Source of the DNA: Pelodictyon phaeoclathratiforme BU-1
GTDB lineage: Bacteria; Bacteroidota; Chlorobiia; Chlorobiales; Chlorobiaceae
NCBI RefSeq assembly: GCF_000020645.1
Contig: NC_011060.1
Span: 494,501 to 558,500 of the forward strand
Reading direction: 5' to 3'
Length of the DNA: 64,000 bases
Below, in pieces: positions 1 through 6,579 of the stretch (position 1 is its first letter; each line of letters opens with the position of its first letter). A model generated the notes under the pieces. It saw only the letters and a program-made list of their open reading frames with translations, searched no databases and was not told the DNA's origin. A program made the position numbers and the translations under genes.

Positions 1-1
1 C

Positions 2-124
2 GAAAAAATCATCACCATCAACGACCTCGCCACCGCCGACGCCATATTCATCGCAAATTCAGTCCGAGGCCTCAGACCCGCCACAATGTGTAAAAACCCG
101 CCGACCATGGGACCTGATACATAA
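2..124 (+). CDS. C-terminal end of a class IV aminotransferase-like protein (PabC-like, partial)
   Basis: The reading frame is open from the window edge to a TAA at 122-124. It encodes about 40 residues containing ADAIFIANSVRGLRPA. The NS-x-RG-hydrophobic-PA pattern near the C-terminus is typical of 4-amino-4-deoxychorismate lyase, either PabC or the PabC half of PabB-PabC fusions, which makes p-aminobenzoate for folate. The start lies outside the window, so length and domain order cannot be checked. A folate role would fit folP about 4 kb away, but the two are not in one operon. A branched-chain aminotransferase is the main alternative, though it would be expected to end differently. Confidence 0.6.
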   Translation, partial: EKIITINDLATADAIFIANSVRGLRPATMCKNPPTMGPDT

Positions 125-189
125 CTGCAAAAAACTCCCTATATTCCCCTTATAACAAAAAAACATCAACCACATTTCTTTTACCCACC

Positions 190-651
190 ATGCGCGACCA
201 CACCCCTGACTTCAAGATGCATGAGCTTACCGCCCAAAACAAAACGCTCATTCGTCAGACTGTCCAGCAGCTTCTGGAGAAACTCGCCACTGACGGCAAG
301 CTCACCTCCGATACCCTGCTCGAATTCTGGGTTGAAGTTCCTGCAATAAAACGCTCCAGAGGTACCTTCCCGGGCGGCTTTCTGATGCCCGACAGCTTTG
401 TCTATATCAGCGACTATTTTCAGCCCGACGCGCCGGATTCCCTTATCCCTGGCGAGGCCTATGCCGACGGGGAAGTAACCCTCGACAAGGTCTGGGATGA
501 CCTGCTTGATGAACTCTACTACCAGGTCGAAATATTCACCTCACCCGTCTCCTCAGGAAAAGGGATAACGCTTGAATTATGGGCAGGCAATCGTCAGCGT
601 CCGGAAGGCGAGTGGATCTACGCCGTCGATCGTAAAGTAGAACTTGGTTAG
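190..651 (+). CDS. Conserved-looking hypothetical protein
   Basis: This is a 153-residue soluble, acidic protein with no signal peptide, membrane segment or recognisable catalytic motif. The N-terminal third is helical and polar, and the middle is rich in aromatic and acidic residues (for example FVYISDYFQPDAPD). The ATG at 190 is used; an internal ATG at 217 (MHELT) is an equally possible start. The gene follows the PabC-like end by 65 bp and converges on nth, whose last codons it overlaps by 4 bp. Codon use and the tight convergent packing suggest a real gene. I do not recognise the family. Confidence 0.6.
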   Translation: MRDHTPDFKMHELTAQNKTLIRQTVQQLLEKLATDGKLTSDTLLEFWVEVPAIKRSRGTFPGGFLMPDSFVYISDYFQPDAPDSLIPGEAYADGEVTLDKVWDDLLDELYYQVEIFTSPVSSGKGITLELWAGNRQRPEGEWIYAVDRKVELG

Positions 652-1286
652 TTTTTTGCCGGATAGTCGCAGATGCCCGAAACGGTACAATGTGCACAGT
701 CTGGCTTTTTTGCCTTGCAGGTGTAACGACCATGCAGCAGCAGATAGTGATGAAAGGGGATAACCCATGCTTCGGGAATAATCGTCATCAGCCCGGCTTC
801 GGTCTCTTCCGGCTTTTCGGTATGAACCAGTCCGATCCGGTTCGAAACCCGGTGCACATGTGTATCGACCGGCATGACCGGCTGGTCAAAAGCGTTGCTC
901 AGCACAACGTTCGCTGTTTTTCTGCCAACACCGGGCAGGCTTTCGAGTCCCTCCCTCGTACCTGGTACCACGCCCTGCCAGCGCTCAACCAAAATCCTGC
1001 TTACCGCAAGGATATTTTTAGCCTTGTTGTTGCAATAATTTATGGAGCGCACAAGGCTTCTGACCTCATCAAGCTCCATCCGGCTCATGGTTTCGGCATC
1101 CGGTGCACACCTGAAGAGCTCCCTCGTAATAACATTGACCTGCCTGTCGGTAGCCTGGGCCGCCATGATGGTCGCTATGAGCAACTGAAAAGGGCTCTCG
1201 TAGTTCAGTTCGCTTTTCGGGTTCGGGTATGCCGCCCCAAGCAGCTCATTGAGGAAAACGATTTTTTCTTCAGGGGTTTGTTTCAT
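648..1286 (-). CDS. nth: Endonuclease III (DNA glycosylase/AP lyase)
   Basis: This 212-residue protein has the usual length for Nth, the base-excision glycosylase/AP lyase for oxidised pyrimidines. The helix-hairpin-helix LPGVGRKTANVV carries the catalytic Lys in GRKTA, and the catalytic Asp is in PVDTHVHRVSNR. The C-terminus has the four-Cys [4Fe-4S] loop with C-x6-C-x2-C-x5-C spacing (TCKAKKPDCAHCTVSGIC). It starts 6 bp after the nusB stop and is the last gene of a HAD-nusB-nth operon read leftward. All family residues are intact. Confidence 0.96.
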   Translation of the reverse strand: MKQTPEEKIVFLNELLGAAYPNPKSELNYESPFQLLIATIMAAQATDRQVNVITRELFRCAPDAETMSRMELDEVRSLVRSINYCNNKAKNILAVSRILVERWQGVVPGTREGLESLPGVGRKTANVVLSNAFDQPVMPVDTHVHRVSNRIGLVHTEKPEETEAGLMTIIPEAWVIPFHHYLLLHGRYTCKAKKPDCAHCTVSGICDYPAKN

Positions 1287-1292
1287 GCCCCC

Positions 1293-1808
1293 TCAGCTTG
1301 CGCTTTCCGGGTTTTCACCCTCGCCCTCAACTTTCTGAAGCTTGGTCACCGACTGGTCGATAAGTCCCCGGCCATTTTTGTGCACCTTCCCCTCATTTTT
1401 CAGATCGTTGAATATCGCATCAAGTATACCGTTGACAAATTTGCTGCTTTTGTCGGTACTGTTGAATTTTTTGGCGATTTCAATAGCCTCATTGATCGAA
1501 ACCTTGGGAGGAATATCTTCACAGTAGAGAATTTCCGTCAGGGCCATCCGGATGATATTTTTGTCAATAATGGCAATCCGGCTCATATCCCAGTTAAAGG
1601 TGTGCTTTACAATATAGCGGTCAATCTCCTCCATGTGCTCCTTGATGTTTTTCAGCAGCATATTGAAAAACTTCATGGCATTGGGGTCAGCAAGAATCTC
1701 CTCGGTTAAAAGCCAGCCTGCTGCCGAGTCGATGTCGGTATCACGGATTTCAATGGTATAGAGCGCCTGTAAAATCTTTTCACGTATTTGCCGTCGGTAG
1801 GTCTTCAT
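1293..1808 (-). CDS. nusB: Transcription antitermination factor NusB
   Basis: NusB binds boxA RNA with NusE/S10 in rRNA antitermination. The ATG at 1808 (MKTYRRQIREKILQALY) matches the canonical NusB N-terminus, although the frame stays open for 27 codons upstream into the preceding gene. The protein is 171 residues. The family core is visible: IDRYIVKHTFNWDMSRIA, then MALTEILYCEDIPPKVSINE, then EIAKKFNSTDKSSKFVNGIL. The final 30 or so residues are a charged tail beyond the usual end of the fold, a mild oddity. It sits 10 bp after the HAD phosphatase gene and 6 bp before nth. Confidence 0.95.
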   Translation of the reverse strand: MKTYRRQIREKILQALYTIEIRDTDIDSAAGWLLTEEILADPNAMKFFNMLLKNIKEHMEEIDRYIVKHTFNWDMSRIAIIDKNIIRMALTEILYCEDIPPKVSINEAIEIAKKFNSTDKSSKFVNGILDAIFNDLKNEGKVHKNGRGLIDQSVTKLQKVEGEGENPESAS

Positions 1809-1818
1809 AAAAGAGCAA

Positions 1819-2520
1819 TTAATTGATTGAGGATTGGAGTATCTCATCGAGAACAACAGCCGTCCTGCCAAGGTTTTCATACAAAACATGCGGATGGTGT
1901 TGCTTCAGATCCTCCATTGAATAGGTGCCGGTTGCTACGGCAATAGACTTTGCGTTCAGTACCCTGGCACATGCGATATCGTGTTCTGTATCGCCTATAA
2001 TGATAATGTCGTGGTTAAAAAATTTTATTCCGCTGAGCTGGTATGCTTTTTCAACAGCAATCGCAGGCAGCTCGTTGCGAGAGGGAGCGTCATCGGCAAA
2101 GGCGCCGAAGGGGAAGTAGTGGTTTATTTCGGGAAGAAGAAGCTTGTGCCGACCCGATGCCTCGAAATTTCCGGTTAAAAGAGCAAGCATCACATCAGAG
2201 TGGCCGGAAAGCTCCTCAAGAAGCTCGCGGATCCCCTCCATCAGCAGAACGTCTGATGGCTTGGCGTGAGCACGGAACATTTCGATATAGGTCTTCTTGG
2301 CCAGTTCGAATTTCGCAGCAATGTCACCCTCAGAAAGGCCCGCGTTCCGCAACACCTCGTAAAAAATAGTACTGTCCATCTTGCCCGCAAAATTGTGTGT
2401 TCCGGCGCTGCCCGCAGTCCCGTACACCTCAGTCAGGGCATCAACAAGGACGCTTCGATTGATTTTATTCACCGAAAGCAATGTTCCGTCGATATCAAAT
2501 AACACAAGTTTCTTCAGCAT
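1819..2520 (-). CDS. HAD-superfamily phosphatase, phosphoglycolate phosphatase-like
   Basis: This cytosolic hydrolase has HAD motif I in VLFDIDGTLL (nucleophile and acid/base Asp), motif II in ALLTGN and motif IV in IIIGDTEHDI. The helical cap lies between motifs I and II, so it is a C1-capped enzyme of the Gph type. The start at 2520 (MLKKLVLFDIDGT) is preferred over the ATG eight codons upstream because motif I then sits at the usual distance from the N-terminus. Length is 233 residues. It is first in the operon with nusB and nth. The substrate is not determined by the sequence; phosphoglycolate is one option. Confidence 0.8.
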   Translation of the reverse strand: MLKKLVLFDIDGTLLSVNKINRSVLVDALTEVYGTAGSAGTHNFAGKMDSTIFYEVLRNAGLSEGDIAAKFELAKKTYIEMFRAHAKPSDVLLMEGIRELLEELSGHSDVMLALLTGNFEASGRHKLLLPEINHYFPFGAFADDAPSRNELPAIAVEKAYQLSGIKFFNHDIIIIGDTEHDIACARVLNAKSIAVATGTYSMEDLKQHHPHVLYENLGRTAVVLDEILQSSIN

Positions 2521-2555
2521 AGCATCTTTTCCGGAAGCCTTCAAATCCTTATATT

Positions 2556-2762
2556 TTAAAGTAGTACGGGTATCAGCCGTGATACCCCTTTCTCCTTCAT
2601 GGTGACCCCGTACAGCGCCTGGCAGGAGGCCATCGTTTTTTTGTTGTGCGTAACAATAATGAATTGAGTGTTATTCTCAAATTTTTTCAGGAGATTTTCA
2701 CGCTCACCTGTCAGCATCTCCAGTCTCTGCATTGCCATTGCGCTCAAATGAACCATCCCCAT
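2556..2762 (-). pseudogene. smc: Remnant of chromosome-segregation ATPase SMC with internal deletion
   Basis: The last 35 or so residues (TQFIIVTHNKKTM, then LYGVTMKEKGVSRL) are the unmistakable C-terminal end of SMC, including the D-loop/H-loop region of the ATPase head. The segment just before it (MVHLSAMAMQRLEMLTGERE) resembles the distal coiled coil of SMC that begins with the GPVNLxA region. That segment is normally separated from the terminus by the signature motif and Walker B, and here both are missing. The 68-residue frame therefore looks like a gene with an internal deletion and a lost 5' end. A functional smc must exist elsewhere. Confidence 0.7.
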
Positions 2763-2963
2763 CCGCCCTCGCCATCAAAGCAAGGCCACAGTTCTGCGTC
2801 ACCCACCTCTCCGGGAAGCGATGGTGAATCGATGGTAAATCGATTGTTCAACCCGCAAAAAACCCCCAACCAATCCCATTTCATCCACAATCCGCACCGG
2901 CATCCAATTGCGACATGCACCGGCATCAAATCCAACGCGCCCCGACATTGGGTAAAAAAATCC

Positions 2964-2986
2964 GTAGGGGCGGGGTTTCCCCGCCC
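2964..2986 (+). repeat. Solitary REP palindrome (GTAG head)
   Basis: A GTAG tetranucleotide leads directly into the near-perfect palindrome GGGCGGGG-TTT-CCCCGCCC. It has the same design as the other copies in this window. It lies in the 418-bp gap between the smc remnant and the RAYT gene. The rest of that gap holds only a 12-nt C homopolymer at 2993-3004 and no supported gene. Confidence 0.8.
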
Positions 2987-2992
2987 TCTTCA

Positions 2993-3004
2993 CCCCCCCC
3001 CCCC
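2993..3004 (+). repeat. Homopolymeric C12 tract
   Basis: Twelve consecutive C residues lie immediately downstream of the solitary REP. Such tracts are slippage-prone. This one is not within a recognised coding region, about 180 bp upstream of the RAYT start. Confidence 0.7.
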
Positions 3005-3180
3005 AACATCACCCGATTTCATCATGTATTCATACACAACGAAATGGTAAATATACACCCCGGATGATACGTGAATGCATTCCGGGGCCTCCGCCCCAAC
3101 ACCCCATTTTCGCAAAATAATTCGTCGTTCGACACCAATAATACGTATATTTTTCAATTCAATAATTCATCATATTCCGG

Positions 3181-3774
3181 ATGTACGACCCAAAAATACA
3201 TCACAGACATTCAATTCGGTTGCCAGGGTACGATTATTCCCAGGCATGCGTATGTTTTGTTACCATCTGCACCCAAAACCGCCAAATGAGGTTCGGTAAC
3301 ATTGTGGGTGGAAAAATGAAATTGAATGATACGGGGCGCATTGTCCAGGATATCTGGCATCAGATACCGGTACATTTTTTAGCCGTAACCACCGACGAAT
3401 TTGTCGTTATGCCAAACCATATTCACGGAATAATAATCACCGGCTCATACGGCAACAGCCCGGAAACAGGTGCCAAAATATGCTCTGGCCCCAAAACCGA
3501 ACGTGTGGTCTCCCTCTGCCCTGAAGCATTGCATTCGTCTAATGATGGCCAATGGGACAAAAACCGGGTGCCCACGGTTGGACAAATCATTGGATATTTT
3601 AAATATCAGTCAACAAAAAAAATCAATGAAATCCGGCATCACGGGATTCAAAGAATATGGCAACGTAATTATTATGAGCACATTGTTCGTGATGAATCTG
3701 ATTTGAATCGAATCTGCAAATACATACAGAATAATCCATTAAAATGGGGGATGGATAAATTGCATGGTATATGA
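3181..3774 (+). CDS. REP-associated tyrosine transposase (RAYT, Y1/HUH superfamily)
   Basis: This 197-residue single-stranded-DNA transposase of the TnpA-REP type nicks and joins REP hairpins. The N-terminus (HHRHSIRLPGYDYSQ, then FVTICTQNR) is diagnostic of RAYTs. The HUH metal site is MPNHIHGIIIT, and the catalytic Tyr lies in QRNYYEHIVRDESDL, followed by the family's IQNNPLKW ending. The start at 3181 matches the family start. All catalytic residues are present, so it may be active. It is followed by a four-unit REP array and preceded by a solitary REP, the usual neighbourhood for such genes. The window also holds two distant REP pairs with the same GTAR head. Confidence 0.92.
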   Translation: MYDPKIHHRHSIRLPGYDYSQACVCFVTICTQNRQMRFGNIVGGKMKLNDTGRIVQDIWHQIPVHFLAVTTDEFVVMPNHIHGIIITGSYGNSPETGAKICSGPKTERVVSLCPEALHSSNDGQWDKNRVPTVGQIIGYFKYQSTKKINEIRHHGIQRIWQRNYYEHIVRDESDLNRICKYIQNNPLKWGMDKLHGI

Positions 3775-3839
3775 ATCCACGTCCGTGGGCGGGGGTTATC
3801 ATGGATCCATAACAATCCCCCCCATCAAACCAAACACGC

Positions 3840-4118
3840 GTAAGGGCGGGGTTCCCCCGCCCCCAAACAATTGCATCCCTCTCCCCAAAAATACACAATC
3901 CCTTCCCATCACATCAAACGCGCGTAAGGGCGGGGTTACCCCGCCCCCCACACAATTGCATCCCTCTCCCCAATAATCCCAATCCCTTCCCATCACATCA
4001 AACGCGCGTAAGGGCGGGGTTCCCCCGCCCCCCACACAATTGCATCCCTCCCTCCAAAAATCACAATCTCTTTCCATCACATCAAACGTGCGTAAGGGCG
4101 GGGAGACCCCGCCCCTAC
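3840..4118 (+). repeat. Four-copy REP array with exact 84-bp period
   Basis: GTAAGGGCGGGG heads occur at 3840, 3924, 4008 and 4092, exactly 84 bp apart. Each is followed by the complementary CCCCGCCC arm and a 60-bp AT/C-rich linker containing CAATTGCATCCCTC. The first three palindromes differ only in the loop. The fourth is double-headed: it begins with GTAA on the + strand and ends with GTAG on the - strand at 4118-4115, where it reads into folP. The array fills the 340 bp between the RAYT gene and folP; no gene is supported there. Confidence 0.92.
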
Positions 4119-4996
4119 GGGAATTGCATTGCGTGGATGATGGCGGCGGATTGGGTGGCGGCCTGGACGTCATGGACGCGCAAAATGCTTGCCCCGCGCA
4201 TCAATGCGATGGTTTGTGCTGCGATGGTGGCGGCCAATCTTTCGGATGGCGGGGGGATTGCTCCGTTCGGCGGGGAAATGGCATGTCCGAGGAAGGATTT
4301 TCTTGATAGACCAGCCAGAACAGGGTAGCCAAGGGAGAGCAGTGCATCGAGCTGATCGAGCAGCCGGAAATTCTCCGTAACGCTTTTTCCGAACCCAAAG
4401 CCCGGATCGATGACGATCCCCTCAATCCCGTGCTCTTCAGCCACCGCTATGGAGCGGGCGAGAAAGAGCCTCACCCTCTCCACAATATCCACTTCACCTG
4501 AATTTGTCACGGTGCTCCACTGCATCGACTCCGGTTTAACGGGCGTATGCATCAACACCACACCAGCCCGGTACTTCCGGCAAACAGCAGGAAGCTGGCC
4601 GTCGAAGGTGAAGCCTGAAATATCGTTGACCATATGCGCCCCCGCCTGCAATGCCGCTTCGGCAACCCCTGCCTTGTAGGTATCTATTGAAATCAGGATA
4701 TCGCTTCTCTGGCGCAGAAGGGCAATCAGCGGCGCCGTACGAGCAATCTCCTCCTGCTCCGAAATTTTCGCAGCCCCCGGTCGCGACGACTCCCCGCCAA
4801 TATCGATAATCGAAGCACCCTCCCTGATCATACCGAGCGCACACGCAAGCGCCCGCTCAAGGTCAACACCGCCAGGGCCCGCCTGCAACACCCCTCCATC
4901 ATAAAAAGAATCCGGCGTCGTATTCAGAATTCCCATAATAACCGCCCCGCCAGAAAGATCCAGCATGCGCCCCCCGCAATTGATCATCCCCCCCAT
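4115..4996 (-). CDS. folP: Dihydropteroate synthase
   Basis: FolP condenses p-aminobenzoate with 6-hydroxymethyl-dihydropterin pyrophosphate. The family blocks appear in order: IMGILNTTPDSFYDGG, IIDIGGESSRPGA, ISIDTYKAGVAEAA, MVNDISG, VIDPGFGFGKS, LAGLSRKSFLG and ILRVHDV. The ATG at 4996 overlaps the protease stop as TAATG, indicating translational coupling, and gives 293 residues. A second ATG at 4987 is possible. The frame stays open upstream to 5056, but that would overlap the protease gene by 61 bp. The stop codon TAG (4117-4115) is part of the GTAG head of a REP palindrome. Confidence 0.95.
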   Translation of the reverse strand: MGGMINCGGRMLDLSGGAVIMGILNTTPDSFYDGGVLQAGPGGVDLERALACALGMIREGASIIDIGGESSRPGAAKISEQEEIARTAPLIALLRQRSDILISIDTYKAGVAEAALQAGAHMVNDISGFTFDGQLPAVCRKYRAGVVLMHTPVKPESMQWSTVTNSGEVDIVERVRLFLARSIAVAEEHGIEGIVIDPGFGFGKSVTENFRLLDQLDALLSLGYPVLAGLSRKSFLGHAISPPNGAIPPPSERLAATIAAQTIALMRGASILRVHDVQAATQSAAIIHAMQFP

Positions 4997-5988
4997 TACG
5001 TCACCCCGAACGGTACCGGTGTGAACGTTATAACAAAAATTGCAATCGCAACCCATCCGTAGACCACTCTTCCCGTCGAAAGGGAGTGGTCATGCACTGT
5101 TGGAGGATGGTTCAGACCGATGAAGCGCGACAGAATGAACGACCACAAAATCCAGCCCGACCACGACCAGCGCAGCATCACCGCCGGGATCAGCGCCAAC
5201 GCTTCCGGCATGAGCCATGAGAGCAGCAGCTCCACAAAGGAGGGAAAGCCGAGAAGCATGATAAAGAGCAGAAAAGCCTTTGCAGCCAGAGCATGTCCCC
5301 TTCTGCCAAACATCGCATAGGTGATGTGCCCGCCATCAAGCTGACCAACTGGAAGCAGGTTCAGCGCCGTCACCAGCGAGCCAAGCCAGCCCGCAAAAAG
5401 AAAGGGATAGTGATAGATCTCCGTCATCGGCGGCAGCTCTTTCGGAGCAATCAAATACTCCAGCCCCATCCAGAGCAGATTTTTGCCCAGCACAAGGGTG
5501 CCCGACGGAACAGCCACTTCCAGGCCCCCGGATTGCAGATATTCCGGATGGATGCTGTAGATAAAGTCGGCAGGCGGAAGGTGCAGAAAACCATAAACCA
5601 GAAGCCCCACGCTCACGGCAAAGCCGCCAATCGGCCCTGCAATGCCGATATCAAAGAGGGAATTGGTGCCCGGAATTCTCTCCTTCACCTTGATCACCGC
5701 ACCCATCGTCCCCAGACTGAGCAGAAAGGGGAGCGGCGGCATAGGGATATAATAGGGGAGTGTGGCCTGCACCCGGTGGCGCATTGCGGCAAAAAAGTGG
5801 CCGAACTCGTGGACGGTCAGGAAGAGCAACAGCGAAAGTGAATAGGGAATACCTGTGCCGAGTGAGCTGATAAAGAGTGGCAAAGAGCTGAAGCTTACCG
5901 GATGGCCACCCCAGAACGCTCCAGCCCAAAGTGTGGTGAGGAGCGTCAAGAAAAAGAGAGTCAGATGAAGAGGGTAGTTTTGTTTCAT
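4996..5988 (-). CDS. Site-2-protease-like M50 membrane metalloprotease
   Basis: This 330-residue polytopic membrane protein has the zinc-site motif HEFGH (TVHEFGHFFAAMRH). The second motif LNLLPVGQLDGGH supplies the third metal ligand inside a membrane helix. About seven hydrophobic segments are visible, with the first at residues 7-25. There is no PDZ domain, so it belongs with the short S2P-like proteases rather than RseP. It lies 6 bp downstream of the haem-binding protein gene and is translationally coupled to folP. The substrate is unknown. Confidence 0.88.
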   Translation of the reverse strand: MKQNYPLHLTLFFLTLLTTLWAGAFWGGHPVSFSSLPLFISSLGTGIPYSLSLLLFLTVHEFGHFFAAMRHRVQATLPYYIPMPPLPFLLSLGTMGAVIKVKERIPGTNSLFDIGIAGPIGGFAVSVGLLVYGFLHLPPADFIYSIHPEYLQSGGLEVAVPSGTLVLGKNLLWMGLEYLIAPKELPPMTEIYHYPFLFAGWLGSLVTALNLLPVGQLDGGHITYAMFGRRGHALAAKAFLLFIMLLGFPSFVELLLSWLMPEALALIPAVMLRWSWSGWILWSFILSRFIGLNHPPTVHDHSLSTGRVVYGWVAIAIFVITFTPVPFGVT

Positions 5989-5994
5989 GAACCG

Positions 5995-6438
5995 CTACTT
6001 CTGCTCCGGTTTATCCTCGCCGAAGGTTGCCGCCAATCCCTTTGCCAGCTCCTCCTGCTCCACAACACTCAGCTTCGCCTCCGGGTGGGCAGGAAGGTAG
6101 AAAAACGGAGGCATTTTGCCCTTTCTCACCTCAGCCGCCGCCTCGTCGCCCTCATTTTCCTCACTCCGTCCCCACTCGGAAACATTGAACTTGCTCCTTC
6201 CCAAAGAGACATCAAGCTGTGCAAGCCACGATGCCGGAGCAACAGAAGCATACCACGGCCAGACCGTTTCATTCGAATGGCAGTTTTTGCAGGCACGGTC
6301 AAAAAGCTCAACGGTTCGCGGCGAATCCCACTTCGGCTCTCCACTTACCGGAGGATTGCTGTGATCGCGACCATAAGGAACCAGTTGGATAGCCGCCAAG
6401 GCAATAGCCGCCCCGGCCAGAATTTTTACAAGTTGCAT
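5995..6438 (-). CDS. Small haem-binding-domain protein, periplasmic, membrane-anchored
   Basis: The protein has 147 residues from the ATG at 6438, which is preceded by a good ribosome site (GAGGGAG). An N-terminal hydrophobic segment (VKILAGAAIALAAIQLV) acts as a signal or anchor. The core reads ELFDRACKNCHSNETVWPW, a CxxCH haem c attachment motif in the context of the 'haem-binding domain' family, followed by VAPASWLAQLDVSLGRSKFNVSEW (shown here only as the family pattern SW...D...GR..FN.SEW). It probably carries electrons or senses redox state in the periplasm. It begins the leftward operon with the M50 protease and folP. Confidence 0.82.
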   Translation of the reverse strand: MQLVKILAGAAIALAAIQLVPYGRDHSNPPVSGEPKWDSPRTVELFDRACKNCHSNETVWPWYASVAPASWLAQLDVSLGRSKFNVSEWGRSEENEGDEAAAEVRKGKMPPFFYLPAHPEAKLSVVEQEELAKGLAATFGEDKPEQK

Positions 6439-6579
6439 CGGTAAAATCTCCCTCTTTTTCAATTCGTTTTTGAAACTTTGGTTTTCAGGGAATATAAGTG
6501 AATTTGTGAGCATCTCAATAATGCGTATCTTTCACCAGATCACAGTCGGTTATCAACGTTTCAACCAATCCAGGGCATT

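Noticed and set aside
690..1709. 339-codon plus-strand frame across nth and nusB
   Set aside because: Both minus-strand genes are unambiguous; the plus frame has no motif.
3840..4118. CRISPR-like regular repeats
   Set aside because: The spacers are the same sequence in each unit, repeats are GC palindromes with GTAR heads, and no cas gene is near; it is a REP array.
3799..4173. Minus-strand open frame with 28-residue repeats (GGGGTPPLRAFDVM type)
   Set aside because: It is the translation of the 84-bp REP array (84 is a multiple of three) and has no ribosome site or family match.
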